64,000 bases of DNA from Bradyrhizobium huanghuaihaiense (GTDB lineage Bacteria > Pseudomonadota > Alphaproteobacteria > Rhizobiales > Xanthobacteraceae): assembly GCF_007830635.1 (NCBI RefSeq), contig NZ_VLLA01000021.1:1-64000 (forward strand), written 5' to 3'. The first letter of the stretch is position 1; every line of letters starts with the position of its first letter. The notes below the pieces were generated by a model. That model did not search any database. It was not told the origin of the DNA and saw nothing but the letters and a program-made list of their open reading frames with translations. The position numbers and the translations under genes are program-made. Shown here in pieces: positions 26,166 to 34,939 of the stretch.

Positions 26166-26338
26166 CGAAAAAGCCCCTCGTGGCGCTGGCCGATTGGGCG
26201 GTGATTGTTGATGCGCCATTTTAAGAAGACCGCACGACGCCGTAGATGGAGGATTCCGCCCCTCATTTGCAGAATTTGGATATCTCACCTGCTTCGCGGT
26301 GGGGCCACTTGGGTGACGCCCATCGAACGGGGAATACG

Positions 26339-26418
26339 TGATGTATACCGTACCAGCTAAATTCACCCCTTCAAGGGCAAAATTTGCTTATTATAATACC
26401 TTCTTTGTATACATCATC
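26339..26418 (+). promoter_or_regulatory. Possible promoter flanked by inverted GATGTATAC sites
   Basis: The sequence TGATGTATACC (26339-26349) is repeated in inverted form as GTATACATCATC (26407-26418). Between them a perfect TATAAT lies at 26392-26397, with only a weak -35 (TTCAAG-like) upstream. Two GTATAC cores 68 bases apart would suit a dimeric regulator binding twice. It could drive the lipoprotein gene at 26524. Confidence 0.35.
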
Positions 26419-26523
26419 GCCGACCCTCGAATAGGCCAATTTTAGATGTTGAGGGCTATAGTTCGTCGCTGACGCCCATCCGGCGTCCCCTCATCCCGCG
26501 CCCGATCGGGCACGACCTAGAAG

Positions 26524-26817
26524 ATGTCCATGCGTTCCCGTTCGCTTTCGATCGCTGCTGCAGTCGCCCTGCTCGCTTCCAACCTTGCAGGCTGCGGCAC
26601 GGTCAACGAGAAACTCTCGGCCGGCATGGGCGACTACGTCCCGCAATGGGCCGGCGGTCTTCCGGCGGATGCTCCGCCGCGACCGGGCACGCCGCAATAC
26701 GACGCCTACATGAAGGAGCGCGAGCGCAAGCGGCTGATGCCGGCGGCCGATCGCGAGAAGGAAGAGCAGGCGCAGAAGGGCGCGACGGGGACGACGTCGG
26801 CTGGCGCGGTGCGCTAG
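26524..26817 (+). CDS. Small lipoprotein
   Basis: A 97-residue exported protein. A signal peptide with basic start (MSMRSRSLSIAAAVALLASN) ends in the lipobox LAGC with the lipidated Cys at position 24. The mature part is short, proline-rich in its middle (PADAPPRPGTPQYDAYM) and then strongly charged (KERERKRLMPAADREKEE). I recognise no domain beyond that. It stands alone, followed by a palindromic repeat. Confidence 0.8.
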   Translation: MSMRSRSLSIAAAVALLASNLAGCGTVNEKLSAGMGDYVPQWAGGLPADAPPRPGTPQYDAYMKERERKRLMPAADREKEEQAQKGATGTTSAGAVR

Positions 26818-26825
26818 CCTCCTGC

Positions 26826-26926
26826 CGTCATTCCGGGGCGCGCGAAGCGCGAACTATGGTGCGCAATTGCGCACCTGAGAATCTCGAGATTCCGGGCTCG
26901 CCTCTTCGAGGCGCCCCGGAATGACG
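26826..26926. repeat. Interspersed palindromic repeat, family B
   Basis: This 101-base copy starts CGTCATTCCGGGGCGCG and ends CGCCCCGGAATGACG, with the inner hairpins GCGCGAAGCGC and GGTGCGCAATTGCGCACC. It separates the convergent lipoprotein and purU genes and can act as a bidirectional terminator. Confidence 0.85.
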
Positions 26927-26931
26927 GTGCC

Positions 26932-27795
26932 CTAATCCACGAACACCACGGTCTTGCGGCCGTTGAGGATCACGCGGTCGTCGAGATGGTAGCGGATCGC
27001 GCGGGCCAGCACGCGGCGCTCGATGTCGCGGCCCTTGCGGACGAGATCTTCCGGCGTGTCGCGATGGCTGATGCGCTCGACGTCCTGGTCGATGATCGGG
27101 CCTTCGTCGAGATCACGCGTGACGTAATGCGCGGTGGCGCCGATCAACTTGACCCCGCGCTCGTGCGCCTGGTGATAGGGCTTTGCGCCCTTGAATCCCG
27201 GCAGGAACGAGTGGTGGATGTTGATGCAGCGTCCCGAGAGCTTTGCCGAGAGATCGTCGGAGAGGATTTGCATGTAGCGGGCGAGCACCACGAGATCGGT
27301 CCCGGTCTTGCCGACGAGATCCATGATCTGCCCCTCCTGCTCGCGCTTGGTCTCCTTGGTGACGGGCAAATGGTGGAACGGGATGCCGCCGAAATCGAGC
27401 CCGGCATAGACCTCGCGCGGATGGTTGGAGACGATCGCGGTCGGAACCATCGGCAATTCGCCGGTGCGCCAGCGGTAGAGGATGTCGACCAGGCAATGGT
27501 CGGACTTCGACACCAGCAGCATCACCTTGCGATGCGCGGCGCGGTCGCGCATCTGCCACTCCATGCCAAAACGCTCGGCGATGGCGGCAAAGCCGGTCTG
27601 CAGTGCCGCGAGCTCGACGACGAGATCGGCCGCGGTGAACACCACGCGCATGAAGAAGTTCTTGGTCTCGACGTCGTCGAACTGCTGGGCGTCGAGAATG
27701 TTCTGTCCGTTATGGGCCAGGAAGGTCGACACCGCCGAGACGATGCCGGGACGATCCGGACAGGACAGGGTCAGGACATATTGATGATCGGGCAT
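26932..27795 (-). CDS. purU: Formyltetrahydrofolate deformylase
   Basis: A 287-residue PurU, which hydrolyses 10-formyl-tetrahydrofolate to formate and tetrahydrofolate in the cytosol. The N-terminal ACT domain (LTLSCPDRPGIVSAVSTFLA) and C-terminal formyltransferase-like domain (VSNHPREVY, CINIHHSFLPGFKGAKPYHQ, GATAHYVTRDLDEGPIIDQD) are both intact. The start at 27795 matches the usual PurU N-terminus; the open frame runs on to 28350 antisense to the next gene. It is divergent from the HemD-like gene. Confidence 0.95.
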   Translation of the reverse strand: MPDHQYVLTLSCPDRPGIVSAVSTFLAHNGQNILDAQQFDDVETKNFFMRVVFTAADLVVELAALQTGFAAIAERFGMEWQMRDRAAHRKVMLLVSKSDHCLVDILYRWRTGELPMVPTAIVSNHPREVYAGLDFGGIPFHHLPVTKETKREQEGQIMDLVGKTGTDLVVLARYMQILSDDLSAKLSGRCINIHHSFLPGFKGAKPYHQAHERGVKLIGATAHYVTRDLDEGPIIDQDVERISHRDTPEDLVRKGRDIERRVLARAIRYHLDDRVILNGRKTVVFVD

Positions 27796-27952
27796 CTTGA
27801 TGAACAGGCTTGGCTCTTGATGAAGGTTTGTGCAACGGCCGCGGAACACCCCGCAATTTGCGCCCTGCTCTAGCACCGACGCTGGCCTTGCGCCAATCCC
27901 GGGCGCAGAGTCAGGATGAACGTACCATTGCGATTTATACCGGAGCTCGCCC

Positions 27953-28795
27953 ATGGCCGACCGCTTGAACGGCACCCGCATCCTGATCCTGGAAACACGC
28001 GAGGAGGCGCAGTTTTCCAAGCTTCTGGCCGAACAAGGCGCCGAGGTCGTGCAATGCCCGATGTTCACCATCGAGGATGCGCCGGACCCCGCCCCGATCG
28101 AGGCCTGGATTCGCCGCGCCATCGACAGGCCCTTTGAGGACCTCGTGCTGATGACCGGCGAAGGCCTGCGGCGGATCATGAAGCTCGCGCGCGCTCGCGG
28201 GCTCGACCAGGCCCTGGTCGCGTCGCTCGCCAAATCGCGCAAATTCACCCGCGGGCCGAAGCCCGGCAAGGCGCTGCGTGAAATCTCGCTCGAGGCGCAG
28301 CAGACCACGGAGAAGCCGACCACCGAGGGCGTGATCGAGATGCTGGGCAAGCTCGACCTGAAGGGCCATCGCCTCGGCCTGCAGCTTTATCCGGACAAGG
28401 ATCACAGCGCATTGGTCGGCGCGCTCGCCGCGCTAGGCGCCGAGGTCGACACCGTGCTGCCCTATGTCTACGATTCCAAGGCCGCAGATGCCAGCATCGT
28501 CGCCGCCATCGACGACATGGCGGAAGGACGCATCGACTCCATCGCACTGACCAATCTCGGCCAGGTCCGCCGCCTGATCGAAGCCGCCAGGGCGCATGGC
28601 AGCGAGGCGAAGCTGCGCGCCGGCCTCGAACGCACGCTGATCGCCTCGGTGGGCCCGGCCGTCTCCGGCGAGCTCGCCGCGCACGGCCTGCGCACCGACG
28701 TGTCGCCTCCGGAGGAAGCCTACTTCATGCGCCCGCTGATCTCGGCCATCGCCGCAGCGCTGGCGGAACGGAAGCCGCAAGGCGCAGCGAGGTAA
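27953..28795 (+). CDS. Uroporphyrinogen-III synthase family (HemD-like) protein
   Basis: A 280-residue protein of the HEM4 fold: two pseudo-symmetric alpha/beta domains, seen in GTRILILETREEAQFSKLLA and then LGLQLYPDKDHSALVGALAALGAEVD, with VASVGPAVSGELAAHGL-like C-terminal sequence (LIASVGPAVSGE). True HemD cyclises hydroxymethylbilane. Sequence in this family is weakly conserved and no other haem gene lies nearby, so it may be a paralogue with another role. It is a single gene. Confidence 0.7.
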   Translation: MADRLNGTRILILETREEAQFSKLLAEQGAEVVQCPMFTIEDAPDPAPIEAWIRRAIDRPFEDLVLMTGEGLRRIMKLARARGLDQALVASLAKSRKFTRGPKPGKALREISLEAQQTTEKPTTEGVIEMLGKLDLKGHRLGLQLYPDKDHSALVGALAALGAEVDTVLPYVYDSKAADASIVAAIDDMAEGRIDSIALTNLGQVRRLIEAARAHGSEAKLRAGLERTLIASVGPAVSGELAAHGLRTDVSPPEEAYFMRPLISAIAAALAERKPQGAAR

Positions 28796-28864
28796 GAGCC
28801 GAGCGCGGGGGCGGCCTGCAGCGGCTGCGATTGACAGGTGTAGCGTCAGCGCTACTTTGCCGAA

Positions 28865-28900
28865 CAGCAAGAAGAAACAACACAGCAAGAAGAAACAACA
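28865..28900. repeat. Tandem duplication of an 18-base A-rich unit
   Basis: CAGCAAGAAGAAACAACA occurs twice in direct tandem just before the ribosome site of the MFS gene (start 28937). Copy-number slippage here would change the leader length by multiples of 18. The sequence is strikingly A-rich for this genome. Confidence 0.85.
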
Positions 28901-28936
28901 AAGGCAGGGAATCGCCGTGACACGCGTCATCGCCTC

Positions 28937-30199
28937 TTGAGCAGAGGCGCGCGACCTTCAGCGCTCGCACCGTTCCGCATTCGCAACTATCGCTTCCAGT
29001 GGCCATCCGACCTGCTCACCTCCTGGGCGTTCGAGATCGAGACCCTGGTGCTCGGCTGGTACATCCTGGTCGAGACCGGATCGGTGCTGCTGCTGACCCT
29101 TCTCGCCTCGCTGCAATATCTGGGAACACTGATTGCACCGGCGCTCGGGATGGTCGGCGACCGCATGGGTCATCGCGATCTCCTCGTGGTGCTGCGCCTG
29201 ACCTACACGGCGCTGGCCTCGACCATCATGGTGCTGGCGCTGACCGGACACCTGGCGCCGCTCAACGTCATGATCATCGTGACGATCACGGGCCTGATCC
29301 GCTCCTCCGATCTCGGCCTCCGCAGCGCGTTGCTCGCCGACATCATGCCGGCCGAGCAGCTGGTCGGCGCGATCAGCCTGTCACGCACGACCCAGGATAG
29401 CGCCCGCATCGCCGGAGCGCTGACAGGAGCCGGCCTCTTCGCCGTGCTCGGCATTGGATTGGTTTATGCGGCGGTCGCGAGCCTCTACCTGGTGGCCGCG
29501 ATTCTCATGTCCTGCCTGACCCGGCCGAAAAGGACCGTCGCCACGACGGACCTGCCGGCGAACAGCCGCGCCGTTTCAAAACTGCTCGACGAGCTGAAGG
29601 AAGGGATTGTCTACGCCTGGAATGGCCCTGGAATGGGCGCTGCGCTGTGCGTTGCCTTCCTCGCCAATCTCACCGCATTTCCCTTCACCGGCGGATTGCT
29701 GCCCTACATCGCGCGCGAAATCTTTCACACCGACCAGACCGGCCTCGGCTATCTTTCGGCGAGTTTTGCCGTCGGTTCGCTGATCGGCTCGATCACGCTC
29801 AGCCTGGTCGGCGGATTGCGCATTGCCCGGCTGCTGATCGGCGCGACGCTGGCCTGGTACGCCATGTTGCTGGTGTTCGTCGAGATCAGGACGATGCCCG
29901 TCGCCATGGCCTGCCTCGTTCTCGCCGGCATCGCACAGAGCATGTCGATGATCTCGGCGGCCGTGATCCTGATGCGCACGGCGAGCGCGCATCTGCGCGG
30001 CCGCGTGATGGGCGTGCGCATGATGGTGATCTACGGCCTGCCGCTCGGACTGCTCGCGGCCGGCAGCCTGATCGACATCATCGGCTATTCCGCGACAGGG
30101 TCGCTCTACGCCGCCGTGGGCTTCATCGCGATGCTGGCGATCGCGATCCGCTGGCGCGCCGACCTCTGGCCGCTGCACGCCCCCGCCAACGCGCGCTGA
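28937..30199 (+). CDS. MFS transporter (DHA3/EntS-like)
   Basis: A 420-residue major facilitator protein. FRIRNYRFQWPSDLLTSWAFEIE and GDRMGHRDLLV are typical of the EntS-like group that exports siderophores, drugs or similar small molecules. About twelve helices are visible, with a polar loop near the middle. The start is uncertain: a TTG at 28937 has no clear ribosome site, while a GTG at 28917 has one (AGGGA) but reads only seven codons, ending in a TGA that overlaps the TTG. Either that leader is translationally coupled or a frameshift truncates the N-terminus. Confidence 0.75.
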   Translation: MSRGARPSALAPFRIRNYRFQWPSDLLTSWAFEIETLVLGWYILVETGSVLLLTLLASLQYLGTLIAPALGMVGDRMGHRDLLVVLRLTYTALASTIMVLALTGHLAPLNVMIIVTITGLIRSSDLGLRSALLADIMPAEQLVGAISLSRTTQDSARIAGALTGAGLFAVLGIGLVYAAVASLYLVAAILMSCLTRPKRTVATTDLPANSRAVSKLLDELKEGIVYAWNGPGMGAALCVAFLANLTAFPFTGGLLPYIAREIFHTDQTGLGYLSASFAVGSLIGSITLSLVGGLRIARLLIGATLAWYAMLLVFVEIRTMPVAMACLVLAGIAQSMSMISAAVILMRTASAHLRGRVMGVRMMVIYGLPLGLLAAGSLIDIIGYSATGSLYAAVGFIAMLAIAIRWRADLWPLHAPANAR

Positions 30200-30205
30200 C
30201 GGCGC

Positions 30206-30880
30206 CTAGTCTCCATACCCGCGCAGCCGCTCGACATTGAGGATGGTGACGCCGCCATATTCCAGCCGCAGCAGCCCCTCCTTCTCCAGTCGGTTCAGCG
30301 CGCGGTTGGCATTCTGGCGGGACATTCCGGAGAGCGCGCCGATCTCCTCCTGGGTGATCTCCAGATGCGCCGTCGATTCCGGATAGAGGATCGGGTTGAA
30401 CAGCGAGGCGATGCTGCGGGCAAGCCGCGAGGTGGCATCGAGCGTGCGGTTGACCTCGAGCATGCCGATGAACTGGCCGAGTCGCTCGTTGAGCTGGCGC
30501 ACCAGGAAGCGGTTGAAGCCGACGCTGTTCTCGAACAGCCACATGAACGCGCTGCGCTCCATCAGCGCAACGCGGCTGTTGCGCAGCGCCACCACGTCGT
30601 AGCGGCGCGGCTCGTTCTTGAGCACGCTGCCCTCGCCGAACCAGGCCCCGGCCGTCAGCCCGGCGAGACTGGTCTCCTTGCCGTCGCGCGAGACCCCGCC
30701 CATCCGGGCAAGGCCGAAAACCATGCCGGCCCAATAGTCGAAATTGTCGCCACGCATGAACACGGTCTCGCCGGTGCCGTAGGACCGCTCCGTGATTCCG
30801 GCGCGGGCGACCTCGATCTCCGCGCGCGTGAGCTCGCGCGACCAGGCGGCAACGCGCTTCAGATGATCCTCTGAAATCAT
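30206..30880 (-). CDS. Crp/Fnr-family transcriptional regulator
   Basis: A 224-residue regulator with an N-terminal cyclic-nucleotide-like sensor domain (YGTGETVFMRGD, GAWFGEGSVLKNEPRRYDV) and a C-terminal winged HTH (ITQEEIGALSGMSRQNANRA). There is no Fnr-type cysteine cluster, so it does not sense oxygen through FeS. The gene is convergent with the MFS gene, 6 bases apart, and divergent from the second liv-type operon, which it may control. Confidence 0.9.
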   Translation of the reverse strand: MISEDHLKRVAAWSRELTRAEIEVARAGITERSYGTGETVFMRGDNFDYWAGMVFGLARMGGVSRDGKETSLAGLTAGAWFGEGSVLKNEPRRYDVVALRNSRVALMERSAFMWLFENSVGFNRFLVRQLNERLGQFIGMLEVNRTLDATSRLARSIASLFNPILYPESTAHLEITQEEIGALSGMSRQNANRALNRLEKEGLLRLEYGGVTILNVERLRGYGD

Positions 30881-31216
30881 GATCTCGAAGCCAGCCGCAC
30901 CGTGTCGTCACTCCACCCGTATGCTGCATCGCAACATCAACATTTCGGCTTCCATCCGACGAAAGATGAAGGCCGCCTCGGTCCGAAAAACTTTGTCGCA
31001 GAATTGTCAGGCCGGAGACATTTCAAAATAGCGCTTTCCCCTATTGAGAACCACCTCGGGTGATGCGGCTTTTGATCCCAAACGGGAACGAAAGTGGCGA
31101 CCGTCCGGTCGAGACCAATAGCTGCATGGTCTGGCAGGCACGGCCGTATTAGGATCGCCCGACAGAACCGACGAAGAGCGCCGCAGAATGCGCCATCACC
31201 GGGAGGGATTTGTTTG
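30881..31216. other. Divergent regulatory region, crp/fnr-like gene and second liv operon
   Basis: A 336-base gap between a leftward regulator and a rightward transporter operon. The stretch 30940-31060 is relatively AT-rich and probably holds the promoters, but I find no hexamer pair good enough to mark. A frame from 31094 continues into the ABC gene; its first 41 codons are Arg-rich and unlike an ATPase N-terminus. A strong GGGAGGGA ribosome site at 31201-31208 fixes the downstream start. Confidence 0.5.
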
Positions 31217-32038
31217 GTGGCTACCAGTCTCGAAGTGCGCGGCGTGTCCTTACGATTCGGCGGCGTTCGTGCGCTGACCGATGTCAGCTTCGCCATCAAG
31301 GAAGGCGAGCTGTTCTCGATCATCGGCCCCAACGGCGCCGGCAAGACCTCGATCGTGAACTGTATTTCCGGTCGCTACAAGCCGACCGAAGGCCAGCTGT
31401 TCTATGGCGATCGCGACATCACCGGCCTGACCCCGAATGCGCGCGCCTCGCTCGGCATCGGCCGCACCTTCCAGAATCTCGCGCTGTTCCACCACATGAG
31501 CGTGCTCGACAACATCATGGTCGGCCGCCATCACCTCCTGAAGAACAACTTCCTCACGGGCTCGCTGTACTGGCTCACCCGCGCGCGCAAGGAAGAGCTC
31601 GAACACCGCCGCAAGGTCGAAGAGATCATCGACTTCCTCGACCTGCAGTCGGTGCGCAAGGCGACCGCCGGCACCCTCTCCTACGGCCTGCGCAAGCGTG
31701 TCGAGCTCGCCCGCGCCATGGCGCTGGAGCCGCGCCTCATCCTCCTCGACGAGCCGATGGCCGGCATGAACTTCGAGGAGAAGGAGGACATGGCCCGCTA
31801 CATCGTCGATCTCAACGAGGAGTTCGGCATGACAGTGGTGATGATCGAGCACGACATGGGCGTGGTGATGGACATCTCCCACCGCGTCATGGTGCTGGAT
31901 TTCGGCCGCAAGATCGCCGAAGGCGATCCGGGCGCGGTGCTCGCCGATCCCCACGTCAAGCGCGCCTATCTGGGTGAAGAAGACGAGGTGCTGGTCGATC
32001 CCGACGACGCTCCTCCGGCGCAGGAGAGCGCGGCATGA
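31217..32038 (+). CDS. ABC transporter ATPase (LivG-like), second operon
   Basis: A 273-residue ABC ATPase: Walker A IIGPNGAGKTSIVN, GIGRTFQNLALFHHMSVLDN, an atypical signature LSYGLRKRVELARAM, Walker B LILLDEPMAGMN and a VKRAYLGEEDE tail. I start at the GTG at 31217, with TTG at 31214 as alternative. It overlaps the following acyl-CoA ligase gene by 4 bases. An ABC ATPase so tightly linked to a ligase suggests the imported acid is activated to its CoA ester at once. Confidence 0.88.
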   Translation: MATSLEVRGVSLRFGGVRALTDVSFAIKEGELFSIIGPNGAGKTSIVNCISGRYKPTEGQLFYGDRDITGLTPNARASLGIGRTFQNLALFHHMSVLDNIMVGRHHLLKNNFLTGSLYWLTRARKEELEHRRKVEEIIDFLDLQSVRKATAGTLSYGLRKRVELARAMALEPRLILLDEPMAGMNFEEKEDMARYIVDLNEEFGMTVVMIEHDMGVVMDISHRVMVLDFGRKIAEGDPGAVLADPHVKRAYLGEEDEVLVDPDDAPPAQESAA

Positions 32039-33966
32039 TGGATTATGCAGGCCGCGTCGCGCAGGCCGATACCTACCCGAAGATGCTGCGGCTCAATGCG
32101 AAGGAGCACGGCAACGAGATCGCGCTGCGTGAGAAGGATCTCGGGCTGTGGCGCATTTTCACCTGGAGCGACTACCAGCGGCGGGTGCGCGATTTCGCGC
32201 TTGGCCTCATCGAGCTCGGCCTTGGTCGCGGCGACGTCATCGGCATCATCGGCGACAACCGACCGGACTGGGTCGCAGCGGAAGTGGCGACGCATGCGAT
32301 TGGCGGCCTCAGCCTCGGGCTCTATCGCGACGTGCTGGATGAAGAAGCCGCCTATCTCCTCACCTATGGCGAGGCGCAGCTGGTCTTCGCCGAGGACGAG
32401 GAGCAGGTCGACAAGCTGCTGGCGCTGGCCGAGCGTGTGCCGAAGCTGAAGCACATCATCTATTCCGATCCGCGCGGCATGCGGAAATATGACGACCCGC
32501 GCCTGATGTCGGCGGAGAAGTTTGCCGAGCTCGGCCGCGCCCGCGCCACGCGCGAGCCGGAGCTTTACGACAAGCTGGTGGATGCCACGAAGGGCGAGGA
32601 CGTCGCGATCCTCTGCACCACCTCCGGCACCACCTCGCATCCGAAACTGGCGATGCTCGCCGCCGGCCGCGTGCTCGGCCATTGCGCGACCTATCTCGCC
32701 TTCGACCCCAAGGGGCCCGATGACGAATATGTCTCGGTGCTGCCGCTGCCGTGGATCATGGAGCAGGTCTACGTGCTCGGCAAAGGCCTGCTCTGCCGGA
32801 TGAAGATCAACTTCGTCGAAGAGCCCGACACGATGATGAACGATCTGCGCGAGATCGCGCCGACCTTCGTGCTCTTTGCCCCACGCGTCTGGGAGTCCAT
32901 CGCCGCCGACGTCCGCGCCAAGGTGATGGACGCGACGCCCTTCAAGCAGCGCCTGTTCGACATCGGCATGAAGTCGGGCCTCGCCGCGCTGGAGCAGGGC
33001 AAGCGCTCCGGCTTTGCCGACGCGACTCTGTTCCGCGCGCTGCGCGACCGCCTCGGCTTCACCCGCCTGCGCTCGGCCGCCACCGGCGGCGCGGCGCTCG
33101 GCCCCGACACCTTCAAATTTTTCCAGGCCATGGGCGTGCCGCTGCGCACGCTTTACGGCCAGACCGAACTGCTCGGTGCCTACACGCTGCATCCCGAGGG
33201 CAAGGTCGATCCTGACACGACCGGCGTGCCCATGGCCGACAGCGTCGAGATCCGCATCGACAATGCCGACGTCCACGGCGTGGGTGAAATCGTGGTGCGG
33301 CATCCCAACATGTTCCTGGGCTATTACAAGAACCCCGAGGCGAGTGTCGCCGACATCAAGGACGGCTGGATGCTCTCGGGCGACGCTGGCTATTTCAATA
33401 CCAATCGGCAGCTCGTCGTCATCGACCGCATCAAGGACCTCGCCGAGACCTCGCGCGGCGAGCGCTTCTCGCCGCAATTCATCGAGAACAAGCTGAAGTT
33501 CTCGCCCTATATCGCCGAAGCCGTGGTGCTCGGGGCCGGCCGCGACGCGCTCGCGGCAATGATCTGCATCCGCTACTCCATCATCTCGAAATGGGCGGAG
33601 AAGAACCGCCTTTCCTTCACGACCTACAGCGATCTCGCCTCGCGGTCGGAGGTCTATGCGCTGCTGCAGAAGGAGGTCGAGACCGTCAACGCCACGCTGC
33701 CGCCCGCCCAGCGCATCTCGCGCTTCCTCTTGCTCTACAAGGAGCTCGACGCCGACGACGGCGAGCTCACCCGCACGCGAAAGGTGCGCCGCGGCGTCAT
33801 CAACGAGAAGTATGAGGGTATCATCGACGCCATTTACCGCGGCGATGCCGACATCCCCGTCGACACCGTGATCCGCTTCCAGGACGGCACCACGCAGCGC
33901 GTACGAACGACACTGCGCGTGGTCGACCTCGGCGGACATGGGCACATGGCGGAGGCTGCGGAGTGA
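32035..33966 (+). CDS. AMP-forming long-chain acyl-CoA ligase-like enzyme
   Basis: A 643-residue ANL-superfamily ligase of the long-chain fatty acyl-CoA synthetase type. Motifs in order: the P-loop-like CTTSGTTSHPKLAML, YGQTELLGAYTLHPEG, MLSGDAGYF and VIDRIKDLAETSRGERFSP. A linker insert typical of large FadD proteins is present. It adenylates a carboxylic acid and transfers it to CoA. Its place inside a liv-type operon (4-base overlap with the ATPase gene) suggests a transported aromatic or fatty acid. The precise substrate cannot be read. Confidence 0.85.
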   Translation: MMDYAGRVAQADTYPKMLRLNAKEHGNEIALREKDLGLWRIFTWSDYQRRVRDFALGLIELGLGRGDVIGIIGDNRPDWVAAEVATHAIGGLSLGLYRDVLDEEAAYLLTYGEAQLVFAEDEEQVDKLLALAERVPKLKHIIYSDPRGMRKYDDPRLMSAEKFAELGRARATREPELYDKLVDATKGEDVAILCTTSGTTSHPKLAMLAAGRVLGHCATYLAFDPKGPDDEYVSVLPLPWIMEQVYVLGKGLLCRMKINFVEEPDTMMNDLREIAPTFVLFAPRVWESIAADVRAKVMDATPFKQRLFDIGMKSGLAALEQGKRSGFADATLFRALRDRLGFTRLRSAATGGAALGPDTFKFFQAMGVPLRTLYGQTELLGAYTLHPEGKVDPDTTGVPMADSVEIRIDNADVHGVGEIVVRHPNMFLGYYKNPEASVADIKDGWMLSGDAGYFNTNRQLVVIDRIKDLAETSRGERFSPQFIENKLKFSPYIAEAVVLGAGRDALAAMICIRYSIISKWAEKNRLSFTTYSDLASRSEVYALLQKEVETVNATLPPAQRISRFLLLYKELDADDGELTRTRKVRRGVINEKYEGIIDAIYRGDADIPVDTVIRFQDGTTQRVRTTLRVVDLGGHGHMAEAAE

Positions 33967-34000
33967 ATTCGCTTCCAATACAGAGTCGGCAATCGATCCA

Positions 34001-34027
34001 CCCCTCCCTGCGCAAGCGGGGAGAGGC
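34001..34027. repeat. Short hairpin repeat CCCCTCCCTGCGCAAGCGGGGAGAGG
   Basis: A second copy of the hairpin at 21231-21255, with two extra bases in the loop. It occupies the gap between the ligase gene and the LivH-like gene, 15 bases before the ATG. Confidence 0.6.
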
Positions 34028-34042
34028 GAAGGATAGCATCAC

Positions 34043-34936
34043 ATGAACACCGCCTTCCTCATCCAGCTCCTGGTCAACGGCCTCGTGGTCGGCACGCTCT
34101 ATGGCGTGGTCGCGATGTCGTTCGTGCTGATCTACAAGGCGACCCAGGTCGTCAATTTCGCGCAAGGTGAATTGCTGCTGGTCGGCGCCTGGGTGTGCTG
34201 GGCGCTGCTCGCCAAATACCAGGTGCCGTTCTGGATCGGCATGCCGATCACGCTGGTGTTCATGTTCGTGTTCGGCATCGCGGTGCAGGTGCTGATCCTG
34301 CGGCCGATGATCGGCGAGCCCATCATCTCCGTGATCATGGTGACGATCGGCCTGTCCACCGTGCTCCAGGCCACGCTGAAGTGGATGTTCGGCGTCAACC
34401 CGCAGCCGTTCCCGCGCGTGTTCGAGAGCCAGTCGGTCAGCCTGTTCGGCCTCCAGATCCAGACCGTCTACGTCATGAGCCTCGTCGTCTCGGTCGCGAT
34501 GATGATCGGCATGGCCTGGTTCTTCCGCGCCTCGAAATACGGCCTCGCGATGCGCGCCACCGCGTTCAACCAGCAGGTCGCGCAGTCGCTCGGAATTTCC
34601 GTGAAAAGCGTGTTCGCGATGGCCTGGGCGATCTCGGCGACAGTTTCCGCGGTCGCCGGCGTCGTCGTCGCCGTCGTCAACGGCGTGTCCTCGGGCCTTG
34701 CCGCCTACGGCATCAAGGTGTTTCCGGCGGCGATCCTTGGCGGGCTCGATTCCGTCGGCGGGGCCGTGCTCGGCGGCATCATCATCGGCCTGCTCGAGAA
34801 CGTCGCCCAGTATGTCGACAGCGAGTATCTGCACTGGGGCAATCTCTACGAGATTGCGCCGTTCTACGTCCTCATCATCGTGCTGATGATCAAGCCCTAC
34901 GGCCTGTTCGGCACCCACGACATCGAGCGGATCTGA
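34043..34936 (+). CDS. ABC transporter permease (LivH-like), second operon
   Basis: A 297-residue permease with LivH features: LLVNGLVVGTLYGVVAMSFV, VVNFAQGELLLVGAW and the coupling loop ASKYGLAMRATAFNQQVAQS. About eight helices. It follows the ligase gene by 76 bases and precedes the LivM-like gene by 3, so these are co-translated. Confidence 0.9.
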   Translation: MNTAFLIQLLVNGLVVGTLYGVVAMSFVLIYKATQVVNFAQGELLLVGAWVCWALLAKYQVPFWIGMPITLVFMFVFGIAVQVLILRPMIGEPIISVIMVTIGLSTVLQATLKWMFGVNPQPFPRVFESQSVSLFGLQIQTVYVMSLVVSVAMMIGMAWFFRASKYGLAMRATAFNQQVAQSLGISVKSVFAMAWAISATVSAVAGVVVAVVNGVSSGLAAYGIKVFPAAILGGLDSVGGAVLGGIIIGLLENVAQYVDSEYLHWGNLYEIAPFYVLIIVLMIKPYGLFGTHDIERI

Positions 34937-34939
34937 CCC

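Larger units (their letters stand above)
25941..26523. other. 583-base regulatory region without a supported gene
   Basis: This divergent gap between the SBP gene and the lipoprotein gene is clearly lower in GC than the rest, mainly at 26340-26460. It contains two regulatory signals annotated separately (26131-26165 and 26339-26418). A 100-codon minus-strand frame (26064-26366) covers the first one, shows no family and is unlikely to be coding. Confidence 0.6.

Noticed and set aside
26064..26366. 100-codon minus-strand frame in the regulatory region
   Set aside because: It covers the promoter and operator palindrome, has no ribosome site and its product resembles nothing I know.
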